64,000 nt of DNA. It comes from Marisa cornuarietis. Lineage: Eukaryota > Mollusca > Gastropoda > Architaenioglossa > Ampullariidae. Shown in pieces: positions 1-11,874 of this stretch. Under the pieces are notes generated by a model. It ran no database searches and had not been told where the DNA came from. It worked only from the letters and a program-made list of their open reading frames with translations. Made by a program: the position numbers and the translations under genes. How positions within the stretch are numbered: the stretch's first letter is position 1; each line of letters begins with the position of its first letter. Location: NCBI GenBank assembly GCA_004794655.1, contig SMMW01000077.1, forward strand, positions 1,240,001 to 1,304,000. The letters run 5' to 3'.

Positions 1-1040
1 TTTTTTAGGATGATCATATTCTTTTATCCACTGACCAGAAGATGAAGAACAAATAATTGTTGCCTGTTGTGACAAGCCTGCATGTAAATTTCATGTTTGT
101 GTAGTCTTGACCATCTTTTTCATGTTTTTAAAAATATTGCATCAAGATTATTTTTTCATCAAACAGCAAGCTGATGTAAACATAAAAAAGATAATTAGAA
201 TGCATTCATTGTTATCATTTTAGTTATGCAAACATTTGTGCTGAAATATTTTGTTTGAATCAAATGAGCACTGTGATTAACATGCAATGGTGCCATCGTA
301 TAATGTCGTTTACTTTGTTGATGCTATTTATTGGTACTGTATCTTTCTCTATGTATATCATGGGTACATTATGGTATCTGTCTTTTATTTACATGTTATA
401 AGGAGCAATGCTATCTATCATAGATCCCTTTTCTGTAATACTTTGTACGTTAATAATCTGTGATGGTACCTCTGCATTTTCCAGTAGAGTATGAAGACTC
501 GGTGATTAACTTTTGTGGCTTATGCATGCGGCTGTCATGTTAAGCTGATGGTTATTTGTGTCATGTAACAGTTCATAAGATGGTCTATGATCTTGGAGGA
601 CACTTAACTTTTTTTCTTGTTGTGTGTAAATGCAGCTTCATTGAGAGACATTCCACGTGAATTATTGTGTTGTGCTGTGCAGGTGAGTGAGCAGCGTCCT
701 TCACTATCTCACAGTGTTGGGTTATGTTAGTAATACTTCATTTTTATCTATTTTATCTACTTTATCTATTTTATCTAAAATGTCACAGCAGAAGGAAAAG
801 TCTACCAAACAGAATATTTTGCAAGTCTCGGTAATTTTACAGAATTTTCTTCTTTTGTGATTTATTTTACCTAGCTTGCTTTCACAAGGCATTTTTGTGG
901 CTTATTGTTTGTGGCTTATGTTGTTGTGAGACAACACTACTCTATCAGAATAGAATGAGAATTATTTTAAGTGGCCCTTAGTAGCATTCTCCAGAGCTGT
1001 CTGCCTTGACACTGTGTGTTGAAATCGTATCAATGCTGAA

Positions 1041-1044
<4 letters not shown>
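1..1044. other. AT-rich unique DNA without recognisable gene
   Basis: This stretch is noticeably more AT-rich than the rest of the window and has many short T and A runs. No long open frame, splice-flanked exon, RNA gene or repeat is visible. It could be intron or intergenic DNA. Confidence 0.6.

Positions 1045-1075
<31 letters not shown>
1045..1075. repeat. (GT)n microsatellite
   Basis: About fifteen uninterrupted GT dinucleotides. The His-Thr run in the short reverse-strand open frame here comes from this repeat and is not evidence of a gene. Confidence 0.95.
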
Positions 1076-1076
<1 letters not shown>

Positions 1077-1867
1077 TCTGTGTGCACCTGTATAGCCATG
1101 TTTATGATTTTCATCCATCTGTTATTGTTAAACTTATTTTTCTTTGAGGTTTTATTTTTCTTCAGTTGCACAGAGTTGGCTACTGGCGATCGCTCTATTT
1201 GTTAAAGGGAGAGAAACTAGCTTCTGGGCACAGGCATTCTGCGCTTTATTCTCGGGTTAACTGTGTTACTTCCCTTTGACAAGGACACCATTGGGAGTAC
1301 TAGCGAAATTCTTGTCAGGTACAAAAAAGACACAATTCACAGATTTTGTGCTGAGTTTATTTAATCAGTGCAATATAAATCTACAAAACTATCATTAGCC
1401 TTTGCAAAGTGTCGTTGATAAATTTGCATATTGGGTTTGTTTCTTCTACTCAACAAAACACACGCAGCATTCTTGCAAATCTGAAGACCATTTATCAACC
1501 ACTTTCAGACATTGTACAACAATATATCAACAGTTCAGTGATGTTAAAGTTATAAGTACAAAGAGCTTCAACCCATCTGAAATTAACTGGCCAAGGCATA
1601 AATTCTGTGACTTTCTTACTGCCAACATTACAGAGATTGAAGGAAACAATTATTGCTGCTAACTAGAAGTAGCATGATGTTCTGTTAACTTGCTGTAGAT
1701 TGGTCTTGGCCATCATTTTCGGTGAAATATCGGCAGCGGGTTACTCCCTAATGATTAATAATATGCAGACAGAAGGTGTATTTCACAGTGGGAAGGTATA
1801 TTCTTTGTGGCATGAAGATTTCACAGGGGGAAGGCTTCGCTCAACTCAAGCTGCTGAGACTTTATGG
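1076..1867. other. Unique DNA, no gene recognised
   Basis: There are two short open frames (86 and 96 codons) on the plus strand. Neither has a recognisable domain or splice context, and the second runs into the reverse-strand SINE, so I do not call them genes. Confidence 0.5.
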
Positions 1868-2011
1868 ACTGCCGGGGGGTGGGGGGGGGATTGGTGTTTT
1901 ATACTGAGCCAGCAGCTAAAGAACAGCGTCCCCGAAATGAGAGCTGAACCCAGTACAGCCATCCTTTACTGTATGGGTGACAGGCGCTAGCCGCTGCACC
2001 ACTGGACCGCC
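1868..2011 (-). mobile_element. tRNA-derived SINE, probable
   Basis: Read on the minus strand from 2011, the sequence begins GGCGGTCCAGTGGTGCAGCG and continues with CTAGCGCC, which resembles a tRNA-type A box. About 50 bases later GGGTTCAGCTCTC resembles a B box. This is the layout of the tRNA-like RNA polymerase III promoter head of SINEs. The copy then runs through a non-tRNA body towards a poly-C/G run at 1873-1890. The B box departs from consensus, so the copy looks old. I cannot define its exact 3' end or target-site duplications. Confidence 0.6.
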
Positions 2012-2169
2012 TTTTACAGACTGGGAAAATTAATTTAACCTCACACAAGATCCCCCTTCTCCTCTGTGTGTATGGCTGTGTGTGTGTGAGAGAGCGAGAG
2101 AGAAAGACAATATGATAACCCAGTGACTCTGTCTGCTGTATTATTTATAAATAATCTTTTCTATGGCCA

Positions 2170-2455
2170 TGCTCTTTGCCATACTAATAGATGTAGAAAT
2201 GTAACTCTGTGGCTGTGTTGTCTGTCTCACTAATAAATGTAGAATCTAAATTTATGGCTGTGCTGTCTTTGTTACTAATGTATGTAGAAATGTAAATCTG
2301 TGGCCATACTGTCTGTCTTACTAATGTATGTAGAAATGTAAATCTGTGGCCTTGCTGTCTGTCTTACTAATGTATGTAGAAATGTAAATGTGTGGCCATG
2401 CTGTCTGTCTTATCTGTGGCCCTGCTGTCTGTTCCAAGAATGTGTAGAAATGTCT
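2170..2455. repeat. 46-bp tandem repeat, about six degenerate copies
   Basis: The core TATGTAGAAATGTAAATCTG recurs 46 bases apart at 2281 and 2327 and in more diverged form on both sides. Between cores the sequence reads close to CTGTCTGTCTTACTAATG. The copies differ enough to suggest an old array. Confidence 0.85.
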
Positions 2456-3884
2456 GTAGCTGATGATAGGGCTGACTACACTCAGGACTTTTTGCAATTT
2501 GATGAGTGCTGCCATAGCAACTGAAAAACATTTGATCAGTCACAACACACAGGTACTTCGCTAATTTCATGCAAACCTGATAGTAACTGCTTTCAACATG
2601 TGCAAGGACTACTCGGACTGGCACAATAGTTCTATCAACTACTAATCACAAATAGCAAAGAGTTTGTCTAAACTTTACCTGAGAAATCCTATAAACAAAT
2701 GTTAGTCCTGTCGGCTAGCAGACCAGTTTTCAACATGGAATCAACAATCCTGATACCAGACATTTCTCATCAACAGTCCTGATAGCTGAGGCAATCTTCC
2801 TGTCAACAGTCCTGATATCTGACAAACTTCTCAGAGAGAACTCTGTCAGGAGGGGCGCACAAGCATGTCCTTGTGTCAGGGACAGTTAACGAGAGACATG
2901 TCACAACCTTGCTGACCCCTTTACGAAGACAAGTCAAACAGTTTGCTGTCAAACAGAGTAGTTAACAATGAAAGTATTTTTGCGTCCATATCCTTCACAC
3001 AGCATCAGGTTCTATCTAACATCAAAGATGTGATATCACAGGTAAACTACTTTCAATAAATAGTTCCGCCCCTGACCGTCATGACAAGCAGTGACTGTAC
3101 TCGTCTCCAAGCAAATCAGCGACAGCAGTCCAACTCTGACATGGAGTCTGAAGGCTTTGTCCATCTGGAAGGACAACATCCACACTGACTGCATCGAGCC
3201 GTTAAGTTACAAAACTCTTGAGGCGTTTGCCGAAATACTAAGCAAACGAGCAGCACTCCGGGGGTTAACAGGACACAGGGGAGTGCAAATCCTTTACTGC
3301 AACAAACAATCGAATGTGCAGGTGCCCTGACATGTGACCAAACTATCTACTCTTTAGCCCATCCAAAGGTTGGGGAAATTCAAAGCAGGCTTTTGGTCTT
3401 CACAGACTCACCGAGCGAAGGGCGAGGCTACAGTGAGTTGAAACTGTTAACAAGAGGAAGCAATGGTTTGTCGGCGAGTTACAAACTTCCCCAGGTGTTT
3501 GCAGCCGGCATGTTGCCAAGTTCCAGAGATGTTTCCAGTTGTTCACTATTTTTTTCCGCGCAGTGTTACAAACTTCTCCAGATGTGTTCACGTGTGAGCG
3601 ACGTCGCGTCTGAAGCTGCATCACGTCTTAAGGCATCATGTCCGCTCGATAAGTTTGGGTCTGATTGTGTTTGTTCTCACATCACCGGTACACTAATGAA
3701 AACAATAATTTATTCAACACATCAATAACGTTTGACAACATATACTTCAGCAAAGTGGGTCGAGAAATCTCGTGAATCTGAGGCCACAGACAGCACATCG
3801 TTCAGTTCCAGGTCAGTGGACTGCAGGCTGTGGGATGATGAGGCTCTGGGATCAACAGCAGACAGCCCGTGTCGTCAGCAACAA
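2456..3884. other. Unique DNA, no gene recognised
   Basis: Mostly single-copy sequence. AACAGTCCTGATA recurs loosely near 2740-2830. Open frames up to 111 codons at 3091-3728 show no domain, and the two strands are about equally open, so none is supported as a gene. Confidence 0.5.
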
Positions 3885-4445
3885 CGTCATCACACAGCTC
3901 CTGTCTTCATTAACGTCGCCATACAGCTGTTGTCATCACCGACGTTACCATAAAAACACATCACCAACCAACGTCACTACACAAACCTTGTCATCACCAA
4001 CGTCATACAAACACTGACATCAGCAGCAGCGTCAACATACAGCTCATCACCAATGTCACCATACAAACCCTGTCATCACTACTATCATCATACAAACCCT
4101 GTCATCATCGACGTCACCATAAAACCCCGTCATCACCAAAGTCACCATAAAACCCTGTTATCACGAATGTCACCATGCAAACCCTGTCATCACCAACGTC
4201 ATACAAACACTGACATCACCAGCAGCGTCAACATACAGCTCATCACCAACGTCACCATACAAACCCTGTCATCACTAATGTCATCATACAAACCCTGTCA
4301 TCATCGACGTCACCATAAAACCCTGTCATCACGAATGTCACCATACAAACCCTGTCATCACCAACAATGTCACTATACAGCCCATCACCAATATCACCAT
4401 ACACACCTTGCCATCACCAACAACGTCACCATACAGACTACAGTC
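3885..4445. repeat. Degenerate GTCACCATACAAACC-type minisatellite
   Basis: Irregular repeats of about 24-30 bases built on GTCACCATACAAACCCTGTC and CATCACCAACGTC. Longer blocks also recur: the CATACAGCTCATCACCAA block appears near 4035 and near 4225. The 141-codon open frame here is a product of the repeat. Confidence 0.85.
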
Positions 4446-4549
4446 CCTTGTCATTGCCCTGTGACCGACTGTCCGTGAGTCGAGACTGAATCCCGGAAAG
4501 AGCAGTAAAGTACATGAGCACTAAAGAGACACCGCGAACACCTGACCAC
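4446..4549. other. Short unique spacer between arrays
   Basis: About 100 bases separate the degenerate 3.9-4.4 kb array from the CCCTAA-containing array. Nothing is recognised in it. Confidence 0.6.
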
Positions 4550-6135
4550 TTCACTAGTCTTAACACAGTGCTAACGACCCTAACCCTGATTACTTCACTA
4601 GTCTTAACACCGAGATAGCGACCCTAACCCTGATTACTTCACTAGTCTTAACACCGTGATAGCGACCCTAACCCTGATTACTTCACTAGTCTTAACACAG
4701 TGCTAACGACCCTAACCCTGATTACTTCACTAGTCTTAACACCGTGATAGCGACCCTAACCCTGATTACTTCACTAGTCCAGTAGTCCTAACACAGAGCT
4801 AGCGACCCTAACCCTGATTACTTCACTAGTCCAGTAGTCCTAACACAGAGCTAGCGACCCTAACCCTGATTACTTCACTAGTCGTAACACAGTGCTAGGG
4901 ACCCTAACCCTGATTACTTCACTAGTCGTAACACAGTGCTAGGGACCCTAACCCTGATTACTTCACTAGTCGTAACACAGTGCTAGGGACCCTAACCCTG
5001 ATTACTTCACTAGTCGTAACACAGTGCTAGGGACCCTAACCCTGATTACTTCACTAGTCGTAACACAGTGCTAGGGACCCTAACCCTGATTACTTCACTA
5101 GTCCAGTAGTCCTAACACAGTACTAGCGACCCTAACCCTGACCACTAGTCTTAGCACAGTGCTAAGGACCCTAACCCTGATCACTTCACTAGTCCTAACA
5201 CAGTGCTAACGACCCTAACCCTGACCACTAGTCCTAACACAGTGCTAACGACCCTAACCCTGACCACTAGTCCTAACACAGTGCTAACGACCTTAACCCT
5301 GACCACTAGTCTTAGCACAGTGCTAAGGACCCTAACCCTGATCACTTCACTAGTCCTAACACAGTGCTAAGGACCCTAACCCTGACCACTAGTCCTAACA
5401 CAGTGCTAAGGACCAGAACCCTGACCACTAGTCCTAGCACAGTGCTAACGACCCTAACCCTGACCACTAGTCCTAACACAGTGCTAAGGACCAGAACCCT
5501 GACCACTAGTCCTAGCACAGTGCTAAGGACCCTAACCCTGATCACTTCACTAGTCCTAACACAATGCTAAGGACCCTAACCCTGACCACTAGTCCTAACA
5601 CAGTGCTAAGGACCAGAACCCTGACCACTAGTCCTAGCACAGTGCTAAGGACCCTAACCCTGACCACTAGTCCTAGCACAGTGCTAACGACCCTAACCCT
5701 GACCACTAGTCTTAGCACAGTGCTAACGACCCTAACCCTGACCACTAGTCTTAGCACAGTGCTAACGACCTTAACCCTGACCACTAGTCTTAGCACAGTG
5801 CTAACGACCCTAACCCTGACCACTAGTCTTAGCACAGTGCTAACGACCTTAACCCTGACCACTAGTCCTAGCACAGTGCTAACGACCTTAACCCTGACCA
5901 CTAGTCTTAGCACAGTGCTAACGACCCTAACCCTGACCACTAGTCTTAGCACAGTGCTAACGACCTTAACCCTGACCACTAGTCTTAGCACAGTGCTAAC
6001 GACCCTAACCCTGACCACTAGTCTTAGCACAGTGCTAACGACCCTAACCCTGACCACTAGTCCTAACACAGTGCTAAGGACCAGAACCCTGACCACTAGT
6101 CTTAGCACAGTGCTAAGGACCAGAACCAAGCCACA
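4550..6135. repeat. 39/44-bp minisatellite with telomere-like CCCTAACCCT core
   Basis: About 1.6 kb of units containing GACCCTAACCCTGA, then ACTAGTC, then AACACAGTGCTA. The left part (to about 5150) has a 44-bp unit with GATTACTTCACTAG, plus longer variants carrying an extra CCAGTAG. The right part has a 39-bp unit with GACCACTAG. Each unit carries one or two CCCTAA motifs, the complement of the TTAGGG telomere hexamer, and almost all keep an SpeI-like ACTAGT. The 39-bp unit equals 13 codons and lacks stops, which explains the 197- and 212-codon open frames on the two strands. Some units have CCTTAACCCT or CCAGAACCCT instead. Confidence 0.95.
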
Positions 6136-7052
6136 AGCAGCCAGTTGTAACCAGTGAAAGTAAATGGCTGCACTTGACAAATCGTTTGGAAAACAACAGT
6201 TTTGCTACCACAGTTCTAGGCCTACGCTCTGGAGAAAGCATGCGGGTATTCGGGGTGCGTGGGTCTCGTATGTTCACAAGTTGAACTGTGAACCCAAGTT
6301 CAAGCGAGACATGGCGTGTTCACAGAGGGCGCACAACGCAGCGGAAATGGCCCCGTATGTTCGTCCAGTAAACCACTCCACAAAACTACTTCAGTGACAC
6401 AGTGAAGCCATCATAACATGAATGATTATCTTACAGGAAGTAGATTTAACAATGTCTGGAAGTACAGAGGCCCATAAAGACATGAGGGACACACGTGCAG
6501 AGAAGTATTTGGTGTCTGGTATATATATAGATACCTGCTGCACGTGAATATCTCACAATACCTGCCACTCGCGCCGTGTGCATGAAATGTGATGGCAGGT
6601 GTTGCAGGGAGACCTCCCATCATGCCTTGCGCTCACGCCCAGCGTTTTCTAGTTGCACGACTCGCTCACCAAAGGTGCGCACAAGCCCATCCATCGCACT
6701 CTTTTGAAGTCTGCCAGGTGAAACTGACTCACCTTGACCAGTCCCCTCCTTGTCTGTGTCTTTCTAATGGGAGGAACTCGAATTTCGCCGGCTCCTGCAT
6801 CAGCATGCATCTGCGACATCCAACCTCGTCCTCATCGACGACTTCAGTTGTCAAGTCGACTCTCCTACAGGTGATGGCGTAAAGTGTGTGAGATGACTCC
6901 TACAGGATGACCACTTGGTCAGCTGATCCAGCAGCTAAACACACAAACACTGTCATGTCATGTCATCGACTGGTTGATCGTGAGTTTTACTTGGAGCGCT
7001 TCAACCTGTCACGTGTCTGCACATGACCTCGCGAGGTCACGATGACTGCTTT
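6136..7052. other. Unique DNA, no gene recognised
   Basis: Single-copy sequence with a short (TA)n patch near 6521. Open frames of 65-97 codons have no recognisable content. Confidence 0.5.
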
Positions 7053-7134
7053 GGTGCCAGGTGCCAGGTAGCAGGTGCCAGGTAGCAGGTGCCAGGTAGC
7101 AGGTGACAGGTAACAGGTGACAGGTAACAGGTGA
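7053..7134. repeat. 14-bp tandem repeat
   Basis: GTGCCAGGTAGCAG recurs head to tail and grades into GTGACAGGTAACAG, about six copies in all. It is flanked on the right by a G-rich, purine-rich patch around 7195-7245. Confidence 0.9.
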
Positions 7135-7519
7135 AGTCAGCGGCACGAGGCTGGTAAAGGGAGAAGGAGAAAGTGTTTATGGAGACCTCGACTGACAGAC
7201 GGAGGAGAGATGAGGGGGAACAGGGTGGGGGGGGGGAGGAGAAGGCTGATGAGCAGGTCGCGAGTGGCATAGTTGTTAGTCTGGAAAAGTTCACTCAAAT
7301 TGCTAACAAAAATACACTATCTCATGTGTAACTTACTCCTCGATTGCTTGAGATTATTTATATCAGCAGACATTTGTTTCTGTCTTTACAAGTTAACACA
7401 TTCAATTCTAATAAAAGTCGAGCGAGGCCGGGACATTAATATCCAGCGGGGTAGAAGATGGCGTTTGACGAGGAGCTAGAGTGTGAGAGCACGTTCATCA
7501 TAACACAGACAGGAATGTA
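7135..7519. other. Unique DNA, no gene recognised
   Basis: Contains a G run near 7228 and a weak tRNA-like GTGGCATAGTTGTTAGTC at about 7263 without a matching B box. No gene is seen. Confidence 0.5.
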
Positions 7520-7578
7520 ACACACACACACACACGCACGCACGCACGCACGCACACACACACGAACACACACACACT
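7520..7578. repeat. Compound (CA)n/(CGCA)n microsatellite
   Basis: CA dinucleotides pass into CGCA tetranucleotides and back into CA. This is simple sequence only. Confidence 0.95.
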
Positions 7579-8467
7579 CTACTGGTGTGACTACAGGGTG
7601 GGTCTAGTGTCTTCTGTGTCGTGGCTCTGGTCAGCTGTGTGACACACTAACGGTCAAACAACACGGTAACGGCTCAGGTGTCACGAGTGTGGTCACGTGG
7701 TCCTCGTGTCAGCAGGGGACTTCACAAGGGGGTCTGGTGTGTGAACTGCGTCAGGTTTTTGTTGAGACGATCTCGACGACTGGCAAGGTCATGTCTCATC
7801 TTTTCACTGGCCTTTCGAACTGAAACAAAGGCACAAGGAACAGAACATGGACGGATGATGCCGACAGTGGAACCAGATACAAACTCTCTCTCTCCCCCCA
7901 CTCCCTGCATGCCTGCCTCTCATTCTTCAAATGATATAAATAAGACCAAGGAAGTTTGTCCAGATGCGACCAGACAGCCGATTCATCACCAGGTGAAGTT
8001 CAGGAAGCAAATATGATAATTGCTTTCCGTATATTTTGAAGGGAGTTGTTGTTTTTATCAGAAAAGAATCCCCAGCACTCGACATTGGACTTTAGCCAGT
8101 GAAGACAGCAGTTATCTATATATACATATACATACATATATACACGAGTTTGTGGCCAAGCACTGCTATAGTTTGTACACACAAGAGTTACCACTCCATT
8201 CTACATGTGTTCATCTTACAAATGTAATTTGTGGTGGTTGTGGTGACTGTGATGACCCTTTGAATGCTGCTGTAGGGGAGAGTATGAAATTTCCTGCTGA
8301 AGAGGGTGTAAAGTTGGCTGATGACAGTGCATACGACATTTGCTGCTGAAGGCGGCTCGGCATCTGCACATCCTGTCTTTCGCAATGACTCCTGTTACAA
8401 ATCTTTGACACATCAGCCACGAGGACAGCAGGCACTTTGCCGAAGATTTGGACAAAAAACAGCAAGC
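7579..8467. other. Unique DNA, no gene recognised
   Basis: Mixed single-copy sequence with short overlapping open frames on both strands, the longest 160 codons on the minus strand through the AAAC repeat. No domain or splice-supported exon is seen. Confidence 0.5.
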
Positions 8468-8511
8468 AAAACAAACAAACAAACAAACAAACAAACAAAC
8501 AAACAAACAAA
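8468..8511. repeat. (AAAC)n microsatellite
   Basis: About eleven AAAC units. They generate the Val-Cys-Leu-Phe run in reverse-strand open frames, which are therefore not genes. Confidence 0.95.
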
Positions 8512-9120
8512 GCCACATCATCATGTGATGGAGATGATGGAAGAAAGGACCTGATGGCCACATGGCGCTGATGTGGAGAAAGACTTGAAGAACCTTCCTT
8601 CTGACAAACATTGTACAAACATTTTATTGCTGTTTGCTTCCTTGTCCCACTACATTCGACTTTAGTGACTATTTCCTCTGTCGATATCAACAACAGTCTT
8701 CAGAACAGTTGACAAAATACCGCCATTCATTCTTCAACATTTGAATTTACATAGACATTATAAAAGAAGAGTCTAAAGAAGAATAACAGGACAAAAGAAA
8801 ATAAACTACAAAAAACCAAGAATGTGAAGAGAGTGTTGACTAGATGATAAGATAATAAATCATTTGGGAGGGATTCTCTCCTGGCGCAGACAATATGAGG
8901 CTGGTAACAGCAACAAAGGGCGAGCACCCATCACTTTGGCTTCTCCTTCTCCCCTCTCCTCCCTGTCTAAGTGTTTCCGGACTGAGGGGCTGGCTCAACT
9001 GTGATACATGAGGCAAAGATTCATCGGTGATGAAGTCAATGTTCAGTGAATGTCAGATTTCTCCGACCATAAAACCTTTAGAAGCGATACGCGAGGGAAA
9101 ACAAGCATCCCCCGTGTGCG
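8512..9120. other. Unique DNA, no gene recognised
   Basis: Single-copy sequence; nothing identifiable. Confidence 0.5.
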
Positions 9121-9159
9121 TGTGCGCGTGTGTGTGTGTGTGTGAGAGAGAGAGAGACG
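9121..9159. repeat. (GT)n-(GA)n compound microsatellite
   Basis: GT dinucleotides run directly into GA dinucleotides. Confidence 0.9.
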
Positions 9160-9480
9160 AGAGCAAAAAGTTAACATGATGGAGTAAAAGGTCTTCCGTT
9201 AGTACAGGGGAGGGAGGGAGAGAGAAGGGGCGTAGAGGAGAAGAATGAAGGCTGTATGGGAGGGAGGCTAACCGCCAACGTTCTCCACTAAGAAAGGAGA
9301 ACAGGAAGACAAAATCAATCAGAAATGAAGGAGAAAAAAATGGAGGAGAGAGGAGAGAGATGCAGAAAATGAAATTAAAGTGGTGGGAGGGGCGTAGAAG
9401 GAGAAGGGCGGTGCAGAAAATGAAAGACGAGAGGGATGCAAATGACAGAGAGAATAAAAGAAAAGCAAACAGTTGTATTA
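9160..9480. other. Purine-rich tract on the plus strand
   Basis: About 300 bases are strongly enriched in A and G on the plus strand (GGAGGGAGAGAGAAG and similar). The 176-codon Ser/Phe/Leu-rich frame on the opposite strand is the pyrimidine complement of this tract and is not supported as a protein. Long purine tracts of this kind can form triplexes in vitro. Confidence 0.6.
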
Positions 9481-10401
9481 AGAAACAATACCACACAAGT
9501 AAACACCTGCAGTATTTCTGGGATATAGTTAACCTGTACATTCTCATGATTAACATAGAGATGATTAACCCTCCATAGACCAAGTCACTGATTACTCAAG
9601 TTTACATTTACAAGTTTTTGTTTATGTTGGTCCAGCGTATGTTTACTTGAGTTGTGTAGAAGGTAGTAAGTGTGTTTCTCAGCTTTGGTCAACTTTTATT
9701 TCTGACAAAGAACACATATGTCCTGCTGAACACAAATGAAAAAACTAAAGATTGAAAGTGTGAATCTCCCGAATAGTAGGGTGTAGGGTGTGACTGTCTC
9801 ATAAAGGATGTCAACGATGACTCATCAGTTACAGAGTACACATGTAGTTGTATTGTGGTCTGTCATCGTGAGACTGTCATTGTCATTCTTCTTGTCAGAA
9901 GACCCCAGCAAACACAAACAATGTCTAACACTTGAGCAGCTGTTCACAGAGCAGTGACTAGAGAGGTTGTAGACTGAAGCACAACAAGTGATGGGAGGAA
10001 CAAGAAAGAGCAGACAGGGCCATGTGCACTCTCTACTATCTACTATCTACTATCTACTCTCTACTATCTAAGGAAGCAGCATATGAACAGCGATGTTGGG
10101 AAACTAGCGAGTGAGGGGAGAAATCTTTACAATCACTTTTATGTCAAATAGAAATCTTGAAAAATGGTTTTCTTGCTCAAACAAGATTTTTTTTAGAAAC
10201 TTTCGTTGAGATTAAAGACTGGAGTTGGGGTTGGAACTAGAATACAGCCTGCGTTCTCGGCATTGGTGTACACATTCTGAATTTCTGGTTGATGTTACAA
10301 TATAGAATACAGTTCTGACATCACAAATTGAATTTAGAAAACAACTCATTAGAACAGGATTCTGTATCTGATGTTGAACAAAAAATGAGTAAAATTATTG
10401 G
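9481..10401. other. Unique DNA with a short CTACTAT repeat
   Basis: Single-copy sequence. A heptamer-like CTACTAT run sits at about 10031-10068. No gene is recognised. Confidence 0.55.
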
Positions 10402-10567
10402 CAGGTGACTGTACGTAGTTACAATGTTAACAAGTGTTTACCTGACATCACGATCATCATACCTGACTCAACAGACAAAGCAGGTGACTGTACCTAGTTA
10501 CAATGTTAACAGGTGTTTCCCTGGCATCACGATCATCATACCTGACTCAACAGACAAAGCAGGTGAC
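10402..10567. repeat. 79-bp tandem duplication
   Basis: Two head-to-tail copies of a 79-bp unit begin with CAGGTGACTGTAC at 10402 and 10481, and a third partial copy begins at 10560. The copies differ at only a few positions, so the duplication is fairly recent. Confidence 0.93.
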
Positions 10568-10814
10568 TAGTCGAGACCAAGTCTGGTGTGAGACAATGTA
10601 CAGAGGGGGAGTGGAAATCAGTGTGAAACACAAACTTTGAAGCACAAACACGATTGAAAGTGGACCTAACTTCACTGGAATACTCACAGGAGACACGGGA
10701 TAAGCCAGAGACTAACCTCACAACCATGAAAGACTAACAGCTACTGAGGACTGTCTCACCTCAAGCCACTGCAAGGCTTTAACTGAGACAAACATAGAGA
10801 ACTGAAGTTAGTCT
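10568..10814. other. Short unique stretch
   Basis: About 250 bases of single-copy sequence; nothing identified. Confidence 0.5.
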
Positions 10815-10920
10815 ACAGATGTAACAGTGAGAGACAATACACAGACATGTTAGTCTGCAGATGTAACAGTGAGAGACAATACACACACATGTTAGTCTAC
10901 AGATGTAACAGTCAGAGAGA
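10815..10920. repeat. About 42-bp tandem repeat, 2.5 copies
   Basis: GTCTACAGATGTAACAGTGA followed by GAGACAATACACA recurs near 10811, 10853 and 10892. Confidence 0.85.
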
Positions 10921-11031
10921 ATGCAAACGAGGAGAACCCAGAACACGATGCGTCTTACAGGGCAGTGAACGTAAGTGGTTCAGCGTGTCCAGCAACAACC
11001 GGCTCGACCCTTCCGCTGCATTTACCTTTCC

Positions 11032-11126
11032 CGATGACTGAGGTACCCATTTCTGATGACTGAGGTACCCATTTCTGATGTTTGAGGTACCCATTTCTGA
11101 TGACTGAGGTACCCATTTCTGATGGG
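11032..11126. repeat. 22-bp tandem repeat, four copies
   Basis: AGGTACCCATTTCTGATGAC recurs exactly 22 bases apart at 11041, 11063, 11085 and 11107. Each copy contains a KpnI-like GGTACC. Confidence 0.95.
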
Positions 11127-11874
11127 TGGTCAGGAGAACTTTCTCCACAGACCCAAGACGTCTAACCGGTAGCCTTATGCCCACTAACCGCCAAGACTAG
11201 AGCCTATACATCATCTGGACACAGCAAAATGTCCGACAAATAAGGCGTTAATACCGCCATAACATTGACACCATCAGAGAGGATGAAGAAGACAGAGATT
11301 TGTTTACTCGGACTACATACTACAACAGTACAGTCAGGTGGTGAACCCTAGGGTGCTGACGTCTTCCTGTGAAAGGACGACCACAATGATGTCTTGCTGA
11401 TAAAAGCAAGGAGAGAAAATGTCTTCCTAATGAAGACAGACAAGTGATGGCAAATCAATGAAGGATCCAGCGCCAAGACGCTGTTGATAACTTGTCTTCA
11501 GTGAGAGAGAAAGAAGCGAAAGTAAGGAGACTAGACGAGGGTTGTGTGGCACCGGACAACTGTCTTGCCCTCAGGGGTCAGGGCAGGGCAGGGCAGGTGT
11601 AGCTATAGCTCGGCCATCAGCTGTTGACTACAAGCAGAGCTAAAGTGTCGCGGCACTAAGATGAGGTGACACACGCCGCTACCAGCACTACTACATCGCG
11701 AGTTAGTGCAGTGACACGAGGCAGCAAGTGTCAAAGGTCGTCTCACCAGAGCCAATCAGCAGTCAGTGCGGAAGGTCAAGATCAGGGTCACGGTCAAGAT
11801 CAGTAGAGTTGGTGACCGTGACTTGAGTCTGGGAAGGTTTGTAGTAGGAGTTCTTGCCAACGGCATGTAAACCT
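11127..11874. other. Unique DNA, no gene recognised
   Basis: Single-copy sequence with a small GGGCAGGGCAGGGCAGG run near 11580. No gene is identified. Confidence 0.5.

Noticed and set aside
5342..6180. Thr/Leu/Ser- and Val/Arg/Leu-rich frames in the CCCTAA array
   Set aside because: Translations of the 39-bp unit on opposite strands; no flanking coding sequence.
9053..9583. 176-codon hydrophobic minus-strand frame as a membrane protein
   Set aside because: It is the complement of a purine-rich tract and a GT/GA microsatellite; low complexity throughout.
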